A stretch of 56,590 nucleotides of DNA from Lachnospiraceae bacterium (GTDB lineage: Bacteria; Bacillota; Clostridia; Lachnospirales; Lachnospiraceae): assembly GCA_024684355.1 (NCBI GenBank), contig JAIKXA010000166.1:1-56590 (forward strand). The letters are read 5' to 3'. Shown here piece by piece: positions 33,204 to 41,904 of the stretch. Positions within the stretch are counted from its first letter, which is position 1; each line of letters begins with the position of its first letter. Below the pieces are notes generated by a model that searched no databases, was not told the origin of the DNA, and saw only the letters and a program-made list of their open reading frames with translations. Position numbers and translations under genes: made by a program.

Positions 33204-35585
33204 TTATTGTTCCGGCCAGAACTCCAGTACCTCTTCCTCGTCCTTGGACAGATTTTCTGTGTTGATCACCGATCTTATGCAATCGGTCACCTCTTTGTAT
33301 TTCTTTATCATGGGAGCACAGCCCGAACAGATAGTATCCGTATCCCCTTCTTTTGATGCCTGCTCCTGCTTTGCCGCCTGCTCCGATAATTCTGTGGCGC
33401 CTATCATCTTTGCACTGCTCTTTAACGAGTGTACCTGGATCATATAATTATGCCAGTCTTCTTCAGCATAGCTCTTTTGGATCAGCCCTTTCTTTTCCTC
33501 TAAGCCCGCTGCAAAATCGCCAAGCACCGAACGGTAGAACTCCGCATCATTTTGAACATACTGCAATCCTATTTCCGGATTTATGCCGGCATCACGCAAA
33601 GCTTCAAAAACGGCTGTTCTGTCATCTCCTGCTGTTTCGTCCTTTTCTTCGGCAGCTGCATCGCTGTCCTGCACCTTCTCCAGTTTATCTTCCGGCAGGT
33701 ATTTCATTAACATTTTTTCAAGTGCATATCCATCTACAGGTTTGGACAGGTAATCGTTAAAGCCTTCCTGCAGATATTTCTCCTTTGCGCCGACCACAGC
33801 ATCTGCCGTAAGACAGATAACAGGTACGTTGCTGCTTTTTCCGTTTTCTTTTTCCCTGATATGGTGCAATGCCTCCGTTCCGTCCATCTCAGGCATTCTC
33901 TGATCCATAAGGATAATATCGTATTCGATTTTTTGAGCCTTGCTTACAGCTTCGGATCCGCTTATGGCAGTATCGATCTGTACACGTGTATTCTTAAGCA
34001 GGTTCGAAACAACCGTAAGATTAATCCTCGTATCGTCCACGATCAGTATATGGGCATTAGGAGCATGGAAGGATTCTTTGTAAGCACGTGCCTTAAGCAC
34101 ATTTTCCTCAAAGCGTGCCTGGAAATCACCCATCGGCACATCCTTTATGATCTTCTGAGGTATGGTGACGGTAAATACCGAACCGTCACCATACCGGCTT
34201 TCAACGCTTATGCTTCCGCCCATCATGTCAAGCAGACGTTTGGTAATGGCAAGTCCGAGACCGGTGCCTTCAACCGTACTGTTGCGGTCCATTTCAAGTC
34301 TTTCAAACTTGGTAAAAAGCTTCTCCAGATCTTCTTTTTTGATACCGATACCGGTATCTTTTACATCTACAACAAGTACCAGCGTATCGTTACCGTGTCT
34401 TTCGCCTTTGACCGTCAGCCCTACGGATCCGAACTCGGTATATTTTACGGCATTGATAAGCAGATTGGTAAGTACCTGTCTTACCCTTACCTCGTCTCCG
34501 TTCAGCTCATCCGGCAAGGTTTTATCGACATCTATAACGAACCCGAGCTTTTTGTCCTGGGCCTTTAATTGTACCATATTGCTCAAGTCGCTTAAAAGCG
34601 AGCTTAACTGGTAAGGTGCCTCAACAAGGTCAAGCCTTCCGGCCTCTATCTTTGAGAAATCAAGTATGTCATTAACTAAAGCCAGCAGATTATGGCCAGC
34701 ATTCTCCACGTCGCCAGCATATACCACTATGTTCTTAAGTGAATCCCTTACAGCCTGCTCATTGCCCTCTTTGATCTCCTGTGTCCTGCGGCTTTCGCGG
34801 AGTATCATCTCGTTCATACCGAGCACCGCATTAATGGGTGTGCGGATCTCATGGGACATATTGGCCAGGAAATCGCTCTTGGCAAGGTTGGCACTCTCAG
34901 CCCTCATCTTTTCTTCCATCAGTTCACCCTGCATACGTACAAAGGGTCTTACTATAGTGAAAGAAAGAGCTGCTGCCAGTAAAAGCGAGAAACAAAGGAT
35001 GATCAGATAACTTTTAACAGTGGATTTCATCTGTTCCGTAAGCTGGTTGTCAAACCACTGTGCGGAAAAGTCCACCGCAATGATTCCCGCAACTTTGCCT
35101 CTGTAGTCAAATACAGGGCTGTATGCGCTGTAAAACTCACCCCACGCATCCGAATAAGGTACTTCGTCAACAGCTGCAGTACCTTTTCCTGCTTTTGCGA
35201 GCGCTTCTGTGTATTTTACCGGATCTCCGAATGATGCGGGAGTGTCCGGGTCAGTGTCCATAGTGAATATGAACTTGCCGCTTTCGTACTCTTTAATGCT
35301 GTATACATATTCCAGCTCTACATTATCACGAAAGACCGCAAGCGTATTATACTGCTTGTTGTATTCCTCACTTCCGACATCTTCAGCTGTTAATGAGCCT
35401 AAGATATCACCGTTTACCGAACCGGAGGCACAGTTGGCTATATCGAGCATTCTCTGCTGTATGGCTTCCTTTATTCCGTTTCTGGCTCTGATTATCGAAA
35501 CAGTACAGAACAGAATACTGGACACCAAAAGAATTGCTTCGACCATAAGTATTATTTTAGTCGACAGGTTGTTTTTCTTAGCCAC
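33204..35585 (-). CDS. Hybrid sensor histidine kinase (sensor-HK-REC-HPt)
   Basis: A 793-residue membrane protein. GTG start with AAGGAG 6 bases upstream. TM1 is about 11-31, an extracellular sensor domain spans about 35-185 (Cache-like by layout), and TM2 is about 192-213. HisKA has MSHEIRTPINAV (H245). HATPase has NLLINAVKYTE and GTGLGLAITKRL. REC has HILIVDDTRINL and MDQRMPEMDG (D561). HPt has QVHSLKSSAKMIGA (H719). Four phosphotransfer steps are thus in one chain, but no DNA-binding output is fused or adjacent. A promoter and a terminator-like hairpin precede it, and PARG follows by 12 bases. Confidence 0.92.
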   Translation of the reverse strand: MAKKNNLSTKIILMVEAILLVSSILFCTVSIIRARNGIKEAIQQRMLDIANCASGSVNGDILGSLTAEDVGSEEYNKQYNTLAVFRDNVELEYVYSIKEYESGKFIFTMDTDPDTPASFGDPVKYTEALAKAGKGTAAVDEVPYSDAWGEFYSAYSPVFDYRGKVAGIIAVDFSAQWFDNQLTEQMKSTVKSYLIILCFSLLLAAALSFTIVRPFVRMQGELMEEKMRAESANLAKSDFLANMSHEIRTPINAVLGMNEMILRESRRTQEIKEGNEQAVRDSLKNIVVYAGDVENAGHNLLALVNDILDFSKIEAGRLDLVEAPYQLSSLLSDLSNMVQLKAQDKKLGFVIDVDKTLPDELNGDEVRVRQVLTNLLINAVKYTEFGSVGLTVKGERHGNDTLVLVVDVKDTGIGIKKEDLEKLFTKFERLEMDRNSTVEGTGLGLAITKRLLDMMGGSISVESRYGDGSVFTVTIPQKIIKDVPMGDFQARFEENVLKARAYKESFHAPNAHILIVDDTRINLTVVSNLLKNTRVQIDTAISGSEAVSKAQKIEYDIILMDQRMPEMDGTEALHHIREKENGKSSNVPVICLTADAVVGAKEKYLQEGFNDYLSKPVDGYALEKMLMKYLPEDKLEKVQDSDAAAEEKDETAGDDRTAVFEALRDAGINPEIGLQYVQNDAEFYRSVLGDFAAGLEEKKGLIQKSYAEEDWHNYMIQVHSLKSSAKMIGATELSEQAAKQEQASKEGDTDTICSGCAPMIKKYKEVTDCIRSVINTENLSKDEEEVLEFWPEQ

Positions 35586-35633
35586 TTATATCTCCTTTCT
35601 CCGGTCAGGCAGATTTTTTTATTTGGTAAAAAA

Positions 35634-35659
35634 TGCCGGACTTTTCACAAGGTCCGGCA
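35634..35659 (-). terminator. Terminator hairpin between the transglutaminase gene and the kinase gene
   Basis: Minus strand TGCCGGAC/GTCCGGCA stem, 10-base loop, then TTTTTT. It lies downstream of both the transglutaminase stop (35740) and a promoter at 35715-35743, so it could also attenuate the kinase transcript. Confidence 0.85.
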
Positions 35660-35714
35660 ATATAATCTATTTTATTTTTTATTGGCTAACATTCCATATG
35701 CCCTTGATGGTTAT

Positions 35715-35743
35715 ATGATACAATTACGTGTTTCTTTTGTCAA
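35715..35743 (-). promoter_or_regulatory. Sigma-A type promoter upstream of the hybrid kinase
   Basis: Minus strand: TTGACA, 17-base spacer, TATCAT. It overlaps the transglutaminase stop codon. The transcript would start near 35708 and meet the terminator hairpin after about 50 nt. Confidence 0.65.
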
Positions 35744-38169
35744 GAAAAATCAGTTTCCTGTACGGACGCGTAATCAAATCTGCATAAATTACCGAATACA
35801 TCCCAGTAGAATATGCATTTTTCCTCTTCATCCATGGCTATATATCTGCCTTCCCACAGCTCGCTGTACCTGTCGTCATCGGCATCAAAAGAATATGTCT
35901 TTCTTGATCCGTACATACCGTTACCGGCCATATCAAAAGATTTCGGATCATATCCGTCCCTGCTGCCTCGCAGTTCATCGGTAAACAGGAAGTATTTCAG
36001 GTCCGGAGTACGGTATTCCGTAAGCCCCCAGGTGGCATCTATCAGGTACCCCTGTCCGTCAAGTGTTATATAATTCCATGCATGCGAATCGGCACCGTAC
36101 TCGTAAGGCATGCCCGAAGACTCTTCCGCATCAACACCGCACTGCAGCATAAGATACTGGTAAAGACATGCTATCTCCCAGCAGATACCCTGCTTTTCCA
36201 TAAGACAGCGGTATCCGGACTGTTTTTCCATCCACTCAACACTGTGTTCGAGCATTTCATAATCGTATACACAGTACTCCGTCATAAACTCATATAAGGC
36301 CAGAGCCTTTTCAAAATCCGTATAATCCTCCTCAAGCACATCATTAAGTATAGCGCAGATCCTTTCCTCAAAATCCTTTTCTTTCTCAAGGAATTCTTCC
36401 TTCGGGATAAGATAAGTGATCTCGGCCCATCCGTTGCCTACATAATCCGCTCTCGCATAAATACTGCCCAGCGGGAAGAAATAAATTGAAAGCCTTCCGC
36501 ATCCCCATGCCGCACATCCCTCATCCGGACATTCAAATCCGTCCTCACCGGCACGAAGTGCATCTACATAGTTAAAGAACGCATCACGTCTCTTTTCGCC
36601 GTGCTCCAATGTATAAAAATGTGAAAAGACATGAGGATTAAAGGTATAGTTTGCTCCGTCATTGCTTCGTATGTTTTCGGGGTGTATGGCTTTGCCCGAC
36701 TTTGTCTCAAGTACTTCCGGATCGTCTTTTGCCGCAAGTACAAAAGTATTAACAAACTCTATCTCCAGCATATAATCACCGATAGCGGTGATCGTTCCGT
36801 CATTTTCTATACGGTCGGGAGTTATCTCGATCCCGTATTTTTCCTTTGCCCCTATTACCAGATCCGACAGGTATTTTGCAGGATCATCCTTTGAAAAATC
36901 AATGAAGTCCCGGATAGGTTCTGTCTTATCGCTTGCTGACCAAAGAAGCAGTTCTCTTTTATTGTCTTCATAAGTGACACTTAAAAGTACATTCCTGTCA
37001 TCTACCATTCCCCAGGTATTTATATATGAGTCCTCAATGATGTCAGTATTGCTCAACACGTCGGAAACAGTCCTGTTTTCGATATCGTACAGACGGAACT
37101 CCTGTTTATAGATAAAATTCTCCGGGTCTGTCAGAATACTGTTATCGCCGCACAATATCTTATCCTGTTTAAAGCTGATCGACTCATTCCTTGAACACTT
37201 CGGGAATGCACATATTTCGTTAATATTGCCCGGCACATGGAAAAACCATGTCGATCTTGAATCCGTTATATCCACCAGATCGTAAGGAGCTACATCATAG
37301 CCCTTCCATCCATCCCCGAGTTCAACCTCATCCTCCGGCTGTGAAGTAACCACACCATCCTCGGAAATAAAGAGATACTCATATGTTAAGTAATCATCTT
37401 TCTTATACAATGTAAAGATCTTTTGTCCGTTGTATGTACCCAGATATCTGGAGACTTCATACTGTGCATCTATGCTGTATTCACCGGCATTACGTCCCTG
37501 CAGGTCGGTTGCGATAAGCATGCTGTTTTCAATGTCCATATTCCAGATATAGCCGTCCGTATCAATGCCGAGGATAAGTGAAAGCTTTTTCTCACCGGGT
37601 GTGAAGCTTTGTATCTCAGTCAATGTATCATCATATACATGTATCATACCTGTTTCATATTCTTCCACTACGACCTTGCCATCATTAAGCAGCTTGGGCT
37701 CATTAAAGGCAAAATCCATTTCTCTTCTATACTGTTCGGTACTTACTGCAGGCTTAAACAGTAAAAGGATGTTCTTTTCCCCGAACGGTTCTTCCTCTTC
37801 TATTACATCAAGCCATAACAGAGCATGATCCCCTGCACATTTTGCAGAAAGTATATAACAGAATTTTTCCTTAAGCTCTTCTACCGGTATACGGTATACA
37901 TCCTCACGTCCGATCGTTTCATAAGCTGTTTTTACAAAAGGTACCGGGGTCGGTGTGGGTGTAGGTATCGGTGTAGCGGTCGGCGCCGGAGTGGCTGTAG
38001 GTGATACAGTGGTTTCCGGTGTAACGCTTCCGGTTGTTTTACCCGTATCTGTCGTATTATCCTCATTCTTGCTGCAGCCCGTCATCACAAACAGACAGAC
38101 TATAGCTATTATCATCAGGATGCCGAGCTTCTGTCCGGCATTCTTAACTTTTAACCTTACTAACGGCAT
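35740..38169 (-). CDS. Transglutaminase-like domain lipoprotein
   Basis: An 809-residue lipoprotein with lipobox VMTGC (Cys32). A Thr/Pro linker (PTATPAPTATPIPTPTPTP) follows. The large middle part (about 80-540) is beta-propeller-like with repeated WNMD/YLFISED strands. The C-terminal transglutaminase/protease core carries KQGICWEIACLYQYL (C663), ADSHAWNYITLDG (H696) and YLIDATWG (D711). An intact Cys-His-Asp triad suggests a peptidase or crosslinking activity at the cell surface. Substrate is unknown. It is divergent from the SRAP gene. AGGAAAAAG precedes the ATG. Confidence 0.85.
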   Translation of the reverse strand: MPLVRLKVKNAGQKLGILMIIAIVCLFVMTGCSKNEDNTTDTGKTTGSVTPETTVSPTATPAPTATPIPTPTPTPVPFVKTAYETIGREDVYRIPVEELKEKFCYILSAKCAGDHALLWLDVIEEEEPFGEKNILLLFKPAVSTEQYRREMDFAFNEPKLLNDGKVVVEEYETGMIHVYDDTLTEIQSFTPGEKKLSLILGIDTDGYIWNMDIENSMLIATDLQGRNAGEYSIDAQYEVSRYLGTYNGQKIFTLYKKDDYLTYEYLFISEDGVVTSQPEDEVELGDGWKGYDVAPYDLVDITDSRSTWFFHVPGNINEICAFPKCSRNESISFKQDKILCGDNSILTDPENFIYKQEFRLYDIENRTVSDVLSNTDIIEDSYINTWGMVDDRNVLLSVTYEDNKRELLLWSASDKTEPIRDFIDFSKDDPAKYLSDLVIGAKEKYGIEITPDRIENDGTITAIGDYMLEIEFVNTFVLAAKDDPEVLETKSGKAIHPENIRSNDGANYTFNPHVFSHFYTLEHGEKRRDAFFNYVDALRAGEDGFECPDEGCAAWGCGRLSIYFFPLGSIYARADYVGNGWAEITYLIPKEEFLEKEKDFEERICAILNDVLEEDYTDFEKALALYEFMTEYCVYDYEMLEHSVEWMEKQSGYRCLMEKQGICWEIACLYQYLMLQCGVDAEESSGMPYEYGADSHAWNYITLDGQGYLIDATWGLTEYRTPDLKYFLFTDELRGSRDGYDPKSFDMAGNGMYGSRKTYSFDADDDRYSELWEGRYIAMDEEEKCIFYWDVFGNLCRFDYASVQETDFS

Positions 38170-38349
38170 AACTTTTTCCTTTCTCTTCCTATCTTTGTGT
38201 CACTTTCTACGGTCATTTGACACATAAGATCAAATTTTCCTTAATAGCATGATAATTATCCCATGTGACTCTTAGGTGACATATCTTTGAAATATTTAAA
38301 AATTTTTCTTTCATCAGGCTAAAGAACGTATAAACGTTTTTTTGCTCTC

Positions 38350-38378
38350 TTGACCGAACGTATGTTTTGTGTTATAAT
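38350..38378 (+). promoter_or_regulatory. LexA-type operator inside the SRAP promoter
   Basis: TTGACC (38350-38355), 17-base spacer, TATAAT (38373-38378). The spacer overlaps CGAACGTATGTTTTG (38355-38369), which fits the Gram-positive SOS box CGAACRNRYGTTYG at nearly every position. A second near-palindrome, GAACGTATAAACGTTT, lies just upstream. This predicts DNA-damage induction of the SRAP gene. Confidence 0.8.
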
Positions 38379-38402
38379 AAAGTGCAGAAAGGAGGACCGG
38401 AT

Positions 38403-39017
38403 ATGTGCGTAAGATTTTTTATTGATACTCACAGTGATGAACTGGACGAGATAGTTGAAAAAGCCAGAGCTACCAAGACAGGGATAAAGCTCTCTCATCT
38501 GTGGGGTCCCGTAAAAGACGGTGAGATCAAGCCCACGGATATCGCCCCCGTGATAGCTCCGGCTCCTTCCGGCAAGCCTAAGATATATGCCATGAAGTGG
38601 GGCTATTCCGTACCGGGTAAAACCACCATCCTGTTTAATGCCCGCTCGGAAACGGCAGCCATAAGACCGACCTTTAAAGAGGACTGGCTGCACCACCGCT
38701 GTATCGTACCCGCATCCTATTACTACGAGTGGGAACATCTTACAGATGAAAAAGGCCGGAAAAAATCCGGCAGCCGATATCTTATACAGCCGAAAGGGCA
38801 TGACATCACATGGCTGTGCGGACTATACAGAGTCGAGGACGGCTACCCGTATTTCATAATACTTACCAGGGAGCCGGGCGAAGAAATAAAGTTCATTCAC
38901 AACCGCATGCCTTTAATACTTCCAAAAGAAAAGATCGAAGAATGGACTGATCCAAACTCCGATCCTCAAAGACTTATCAGATATGCACTTACAGTAATGG
39001 TGGCCGACAAGGGTTGA
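38403..39017 (+). CDS. SRAP/HMCES-like abasic-site crosslink protein
   Basis: The track start (38367) lies inside the promoter. The ATG at 38403 has AAAGGAGG 8 bases upstream and places Cys at position 2, the catalytic residue exposed after Met removal in the SRAP family. The protein is 204 residues. Other active-site elements are NARSET (N79), YYYEWEH (E109) and FIHNRMP (H166). SRAP proteins such as YedK form a covalent link to abasic sites in single-stranded DNA and shield them from breakage. The LexA-like operator in its promoter fits this role. It is convergent with the YgjP-like gene. Confidence 0.93.
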   Translation: MCVRFFIDTHSDELDEIVEKARATKTGIKLSHLWGPVKDGEIKPTDIAPVIAPAPSGKPKIYAMKWGYSVPGKTTILFNARSETAAIRPTFKEDWLHHRCIVPASYYYEWEHLTDEKGRKKSGSRYLIQPKGHDITWLCGLYRVEDGYPYFIILTREPGEEIKFIHNRMPLILPKEKIEEWTDPNSDPQRLIRYALTVMVADKG

Positions 39018-39038
39018 TCCTTTATCCGCCGCCATTTT
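38998..39038 (+). terminator. Intrinsic terminator of the SRAP gene
   Basis: GGTGGC.../...GCCGCC with inner AAGG/CCTT pairing and a following TTTTTTT. The stem overlaps the SRAP stop codon. Confidence 0.65.
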
Positions 39039-39039
39039 T

Positions 39040-39582
39040 TTAATCAGATAACCGCCTCATAAGCTGCGGCCCGTTTTTCTTCAGCCATGCCTCACAGGTA
39101 AAATACTCCGGATAAGCCTGCCTAACTACTTCGTAGAACCTTGCAGAATGGTTCATCTCTTTTCTGTGTGCCAGTTCATGCACCACTATACTGTCTATCA
39201 CTTCAATGGGAGTAAGCATAAGCAGGCAGTTAAAATTGAGATTTCCTTTTGCGGAGCAGCTGCCCCAGCGTGTCTTTTGTGCACGTATCGTTATGCGCCC
39301 GTATGTAATACCCATCTTGGCAGCATACAGTGTTACTCTTTCTGGGATCACCTTAACTGCTCGGTCTGCCAGCTCTCTTAACTCTACAGCCGTAAACGGA
39401 GGTAATGCCGGGTCCGCCTGTCTCTTACTCACATGCTTTTTTATCCATGGTTCTTTTGCTCTTATGAAAGCCTCAATATCCCTTAATGCCGCCCTCATGG
39501 GAGCTCTTACTATTACCTCACCGGTACGGGATATCTGGATGCAGATGGTTTTTCTTCTGCTTCTTATCAATTGGTATTCCAT
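39040..39582 (-). CDS. YgjP-like zinc metallopeptidase (M48-like)
   Basis: A 180-residue cytosolic protein of the YgjP/DUF45 family. The zinc motif is VVHELAHRKEMNHSARFY, with HExxH at 135-139 and the third ligand at H145. Upstream are the family blocks VIVRAPMRA and TRWGSCSAKGNLNFNCLLMLTP. Distantly related to SprT/WLM metalloproteases, it is of unknown substrate. It lies 2 bases after the DUF6440 gene stop, so these two share a transcript. Confidence 0.88.
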   Translation of the reverse strand: MEYQLIRSRRKTICIQISRTGEVIVRAPMRAALRDIEAFIRAKEPWIKKHVSKRQADPALPPFTAVELRELADRAVKVIPERVTLYAAKMGITYGRITIRAQKTRWGSCSAKGNLNFNCLLMLTPIEVIDSIVVHELAHRKEMNHSARFYEVVRQAYPEYFTCEAWLKKNGPQLMRRLSD

Positions 39583-39584
39583 AA

Positions 39585-39794
39585 TTAATCTTCTAATATA
39601 CAGTTAGGATCTGTTACCAGTACTCTTCCCTCGGAATCAAGTAAAGGCGTAATAGCGCTTCCGCCGTTTCCGTTGGCCAGTGCCAGATAGTTAACGCCGG
39701 TTGCAAGATCGACAAATATCATACGCACGCCCTCTACGGAAAACTGGCTGCCTTCCTGGTGCACCATAACAAATCTCTTAAGTTTCTTTGACAT
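39585..39794 (-). CDS. DUF6440-like small protein
   Basis: The track ORF begins at 39836, but its first 14 codons come from a short palindromic repeat (39807-39837). The second Met (39794) has AAAGGAGG at proper spacing, so the gene encodes 69 residues. The sequence SVEGVRMIFVDLATGVNYLA, GGSAITPLLDSEGRVLV is typical of the small DUF6440 family in Firmicutes (recollection). Function is unknown. It is followed after 2 bases by the YgjP-like gene. Confidence 0.75.
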   Translation of the reverse strand: MSKKLKRFVMVHQEGSQFSVEGVRMIFVDLATGVNYLALANGNGGSAITPLLDSEGRVLVTDPNCILED

Positions 39795-39806
39795 TTCATC
39801 CTCCTT

Positions 39807-39837
39807 TGTGTCAGTAGGGACGTTTTTCTTTGACACA
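39807..39837. repeat. Short palindromic repeat, variant of the GACAGGGGACGG family
   Basis: TGTGTCAGTAGGGACG...CTTTGACACA has TGTGTCA/TGACACA ends around a GGGACG core. A related reverse half, GACCGTCCCTGTGAT, lies at 39894-39908 over the lgt stop region. A degenerate copy, GTGTCACTTTCTACGGTCATTTGACAC, lies at 38197-38223. It explains the spurious N-terminal extension of the DUF6440 ORF. Confidence 0.5.
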
Positions 39838-39889
39838 TTAAATAATTATTTTTGGCTTGGAATTTTCTCAAGCCTATCAGAGAAATCAA

Positions 39890-40720
39890 TCATTTGACCG
39901 TCCCTGTGATTGGTTTTCTTTTAGAAAGTATTAAATAAATCGCCACGGGTATCAGTAATATACTGATGATCTGGGATGTGGAAAGGAAGCCGATGCTGCC
40001 CCTTACGGTATCATCCCTGAAAAACTCCAGTACCGTTCTTACCACGATATAGTATGCTAAGTAAAATCCCAGTAGCTGACCTTGTCTGATTTTTCTCTCT
40101 TCACTTTTAAACTTTATATTTTTCAAAAGCAAATACAATAAAACCGCAAAACAAATGAAGTTAAGAAAAGCCTCTATCAGCTGTACCGGAAGTCTGGGCA
40201 CGGTACTCAGCTCCGGATTCGCTTCGTTATAAGGAAACTGTACTGCACATGCTCCATGATACTCTATGCCGTAACAGCAGCCCGCCAAAAAGCATCCGAT
40301 ACGTCCAAACGCATGTACAAACGGTAGAAACGGTGTATACAGGTCGATCACGCTAAACACATCGATTCTGAAATGCTTACAATACACTGTAACTCCCAGG
40401 ATAAATCCGATAAGCCCTCCATAAAAAACCATGCCTCCGAATGCATAGTCAAGTGCACTCACAAGATCAGTCTTTATCAGCTCTTTAAACTTATCAGAGT
40501 TTTCGATGATGGAGGGAAGTCTGGTAATAAAGTACACCAGTTTCGCTCCTATTATCAGTCCTACAGCTCCCCATATCGGAGCGGCTACGGCATCGGTCTT
40601 TCCGACGCCGCAGCGTGTAGATAAACGCCGCACCATTAAGCTTGCCAGTACATATCCGATCAAAAACATCGGTCCGTATAGTGACAGCTCTGTAAATCCC
40701 AGATTTATCGACGGTAACAT
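39890..40720 (-). CDS. lgt: Prolipoprotein diacylglyceryl transferase
   Basis: The ATG at 40720 (MLPSINLGFTELSLYG) has ACGGAG 7 bases upstream and avoids the overlap made by the track start at 40765. The protein is 276 residues. It is an integral membrane enzyme moving diacylglycerol from phosphatidylglycerol to the lipobox Cys. The Lgt signature HAFGRIGCFLAGCCYG is present (H136, R140). About seven membrane helices are seen, ending LIPVAIYLIL. It would process the many lipoproteins encoded in this window. It is downstream of a membrane protein gene and the second hybrid kinase. Confidence 0.93.
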   Translation of the reverse strand: MLPSINLGFTELSLYGPMFLIGYVLASLMVRRLSTRCGVGKTDAVAAPIWGAVGLIIGAKLVYFITRLPSIIENSDKFKELIKTDLVSALDYAFGGMVFYGGLIGFILGVTVYCKHFRIDVFSVIDLYTPFLPFVHAFGRIGCFLAGCCYGIEYHGACAVQFPYNEANPELSTVPRLPVQLIEAFLNFICFAVLLYLLLKNIKFKSEERKIRQGQLLGFYLAYYIVVRTVLEFFRDDTVRGSIGFLSTSQIISILLIPVAIYLILSKRKPITGTVK

Positions 40721-40742
40721 AAATACTCTCCGTTTTAGTACA

Positions 40743-41864
40743 TTATACTTTTCTGTACTTTTCAATATTCTTGATCATATCGCTTTTCAGAATGATCTTC
40801 CCATCACGGTCCATTTCATTTTCCATATATGCAGGCTTCTCGCCTTCAGTTCTAAACTTGGGTCCTCTTTTTGTATTCATATGTCCGGTACATCCGGCTT
40901 CAACACATACTTCTTCCACTTCCATGCCGGGGATACGCTCACTTATAAGCTCTTTAACCCTATTTCTGATCATATTCTTATAATCCGAAAGAGGTAATTT
41001 AGCCCTATGATCATCCTTAGCCATAAATGACAGGTATCCGATCTCATCTTCTATGCTTATCAAAGCCGGGTAATCAGGAAAACAACTCTTATACTTTACT
41101 TCAACATAAAATATATAACGTCCGTAATTGGGGAAATCAAATTCATACGGTCTCATCCTGAACCATCTGTTAGTTATAAAATCGTGTGATGTGATCCTCC
41201 ATTCCTCGGAGATGATACTCTTATACTTCCTATAGCTTTCTTCAATCCTCTTGGTCGGATATGTCAGTGTAACCTTTGATGCATCAGTCATCGTAAGGTT
41301 TTTACACAGTTCGTAATAAGGATGACTCTCAAGTCTTTTTGTATTCTTACGCCAGCTGTTTATCTTAGTTATCAGGATTATTATTCCGATAAGTACGATC
41401 TCTCTTAACACAAATTTAAAAATCTTTGTAAAGAGATCAACAGTTTCATCAGCAGGCTTAAATATTTCGATAATGAAATTAATGATCAGCCCTGCAAAGA
41501 GAAAAATACATACCGCCATCGGTATGGCACATATTGCTATATCAATCCATAACTGTCTGGATAATTTTTCCGTACTTTTATATAGTTCTTCCGTACTTCG
41601 CCTTTTACGTTTCGGGGACGGATAGTTCTTTTCCATCTTGTACAGATCATATGAAAAGCTTGAGCTGCTAGCAGAAGACTGATCTGCAAACAAGCCCTTA
41701 TTTCTTTTCTTACATTCATTGAATATGCTAAAGAACTCAAAATTCTGGATTGAAGTTTTAAGAGGTTCAAAATCATACGGTTTAAACCCGTTATCCTCTG
41801 TTAAATCCGCAGGTGTGGCCGGAAGCATCTTCTTATATTTTATGTTTTTATTCTTCTTCGCCAT
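40743..41864 (-). CDS. Unknown two-helix membrane protein
   Basis: A 373-residue protein I do not recognise. The N-terminal 120 residues are cytosolic and basic (KKNKNIKYKK, SPKRKRRSTEELYKS). Two membrane helices follow (IDIAICAIPMAVCIFLFAGLI and FVLREIVLIGIIILI). The C-terminal 200 residues look alpha/beta with YIFYVEVKYKSCFPDYPALI and RVKELISERIPGMEVEEVCV. It lies between the second hybrid kinase (40-base gap) and lgt (22-base gap) on the same strand. A link with the kinase is possible but not shown. Confidence 0.7.
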   Translation of the reverse strand: MAKKNKNIKYKKMLPATPADLTEDNGFKPYDFEPLKTSIQNFEFFSIFNECKKRNKGLFADQSSASSSSFSYDLYKMEKNYPSPKRKRRSTEELYKSTEKLSRQLWIDIAICAIPMAVCIFLFAGLIINFIIEIFKPADETVDLFTKIFKFVLREIVLIGIIILITKINSWRKNTKRLESHPYYELCKNLTMTDASKVTLTYPTKRIEESYRKYKSIISEEWRITSHDFITNRWFRMRPYEFDFPNYGRYIFYVEVKYKSCFPDYPALISIEDEIGYLSFMAKDDHRAKLPLSDYKNMIRNRVKELISERIPGMEVEEVCVEAGCTGHMNTKRGPKFRTEGEKPAYMENEMDRDGKIILKSDMIKNIEKYRKV

Positions 41865-41904
41865 TTTTCATCCTTCAGCGGTCTGTACACAATAGGTGAC
41901 GGTA

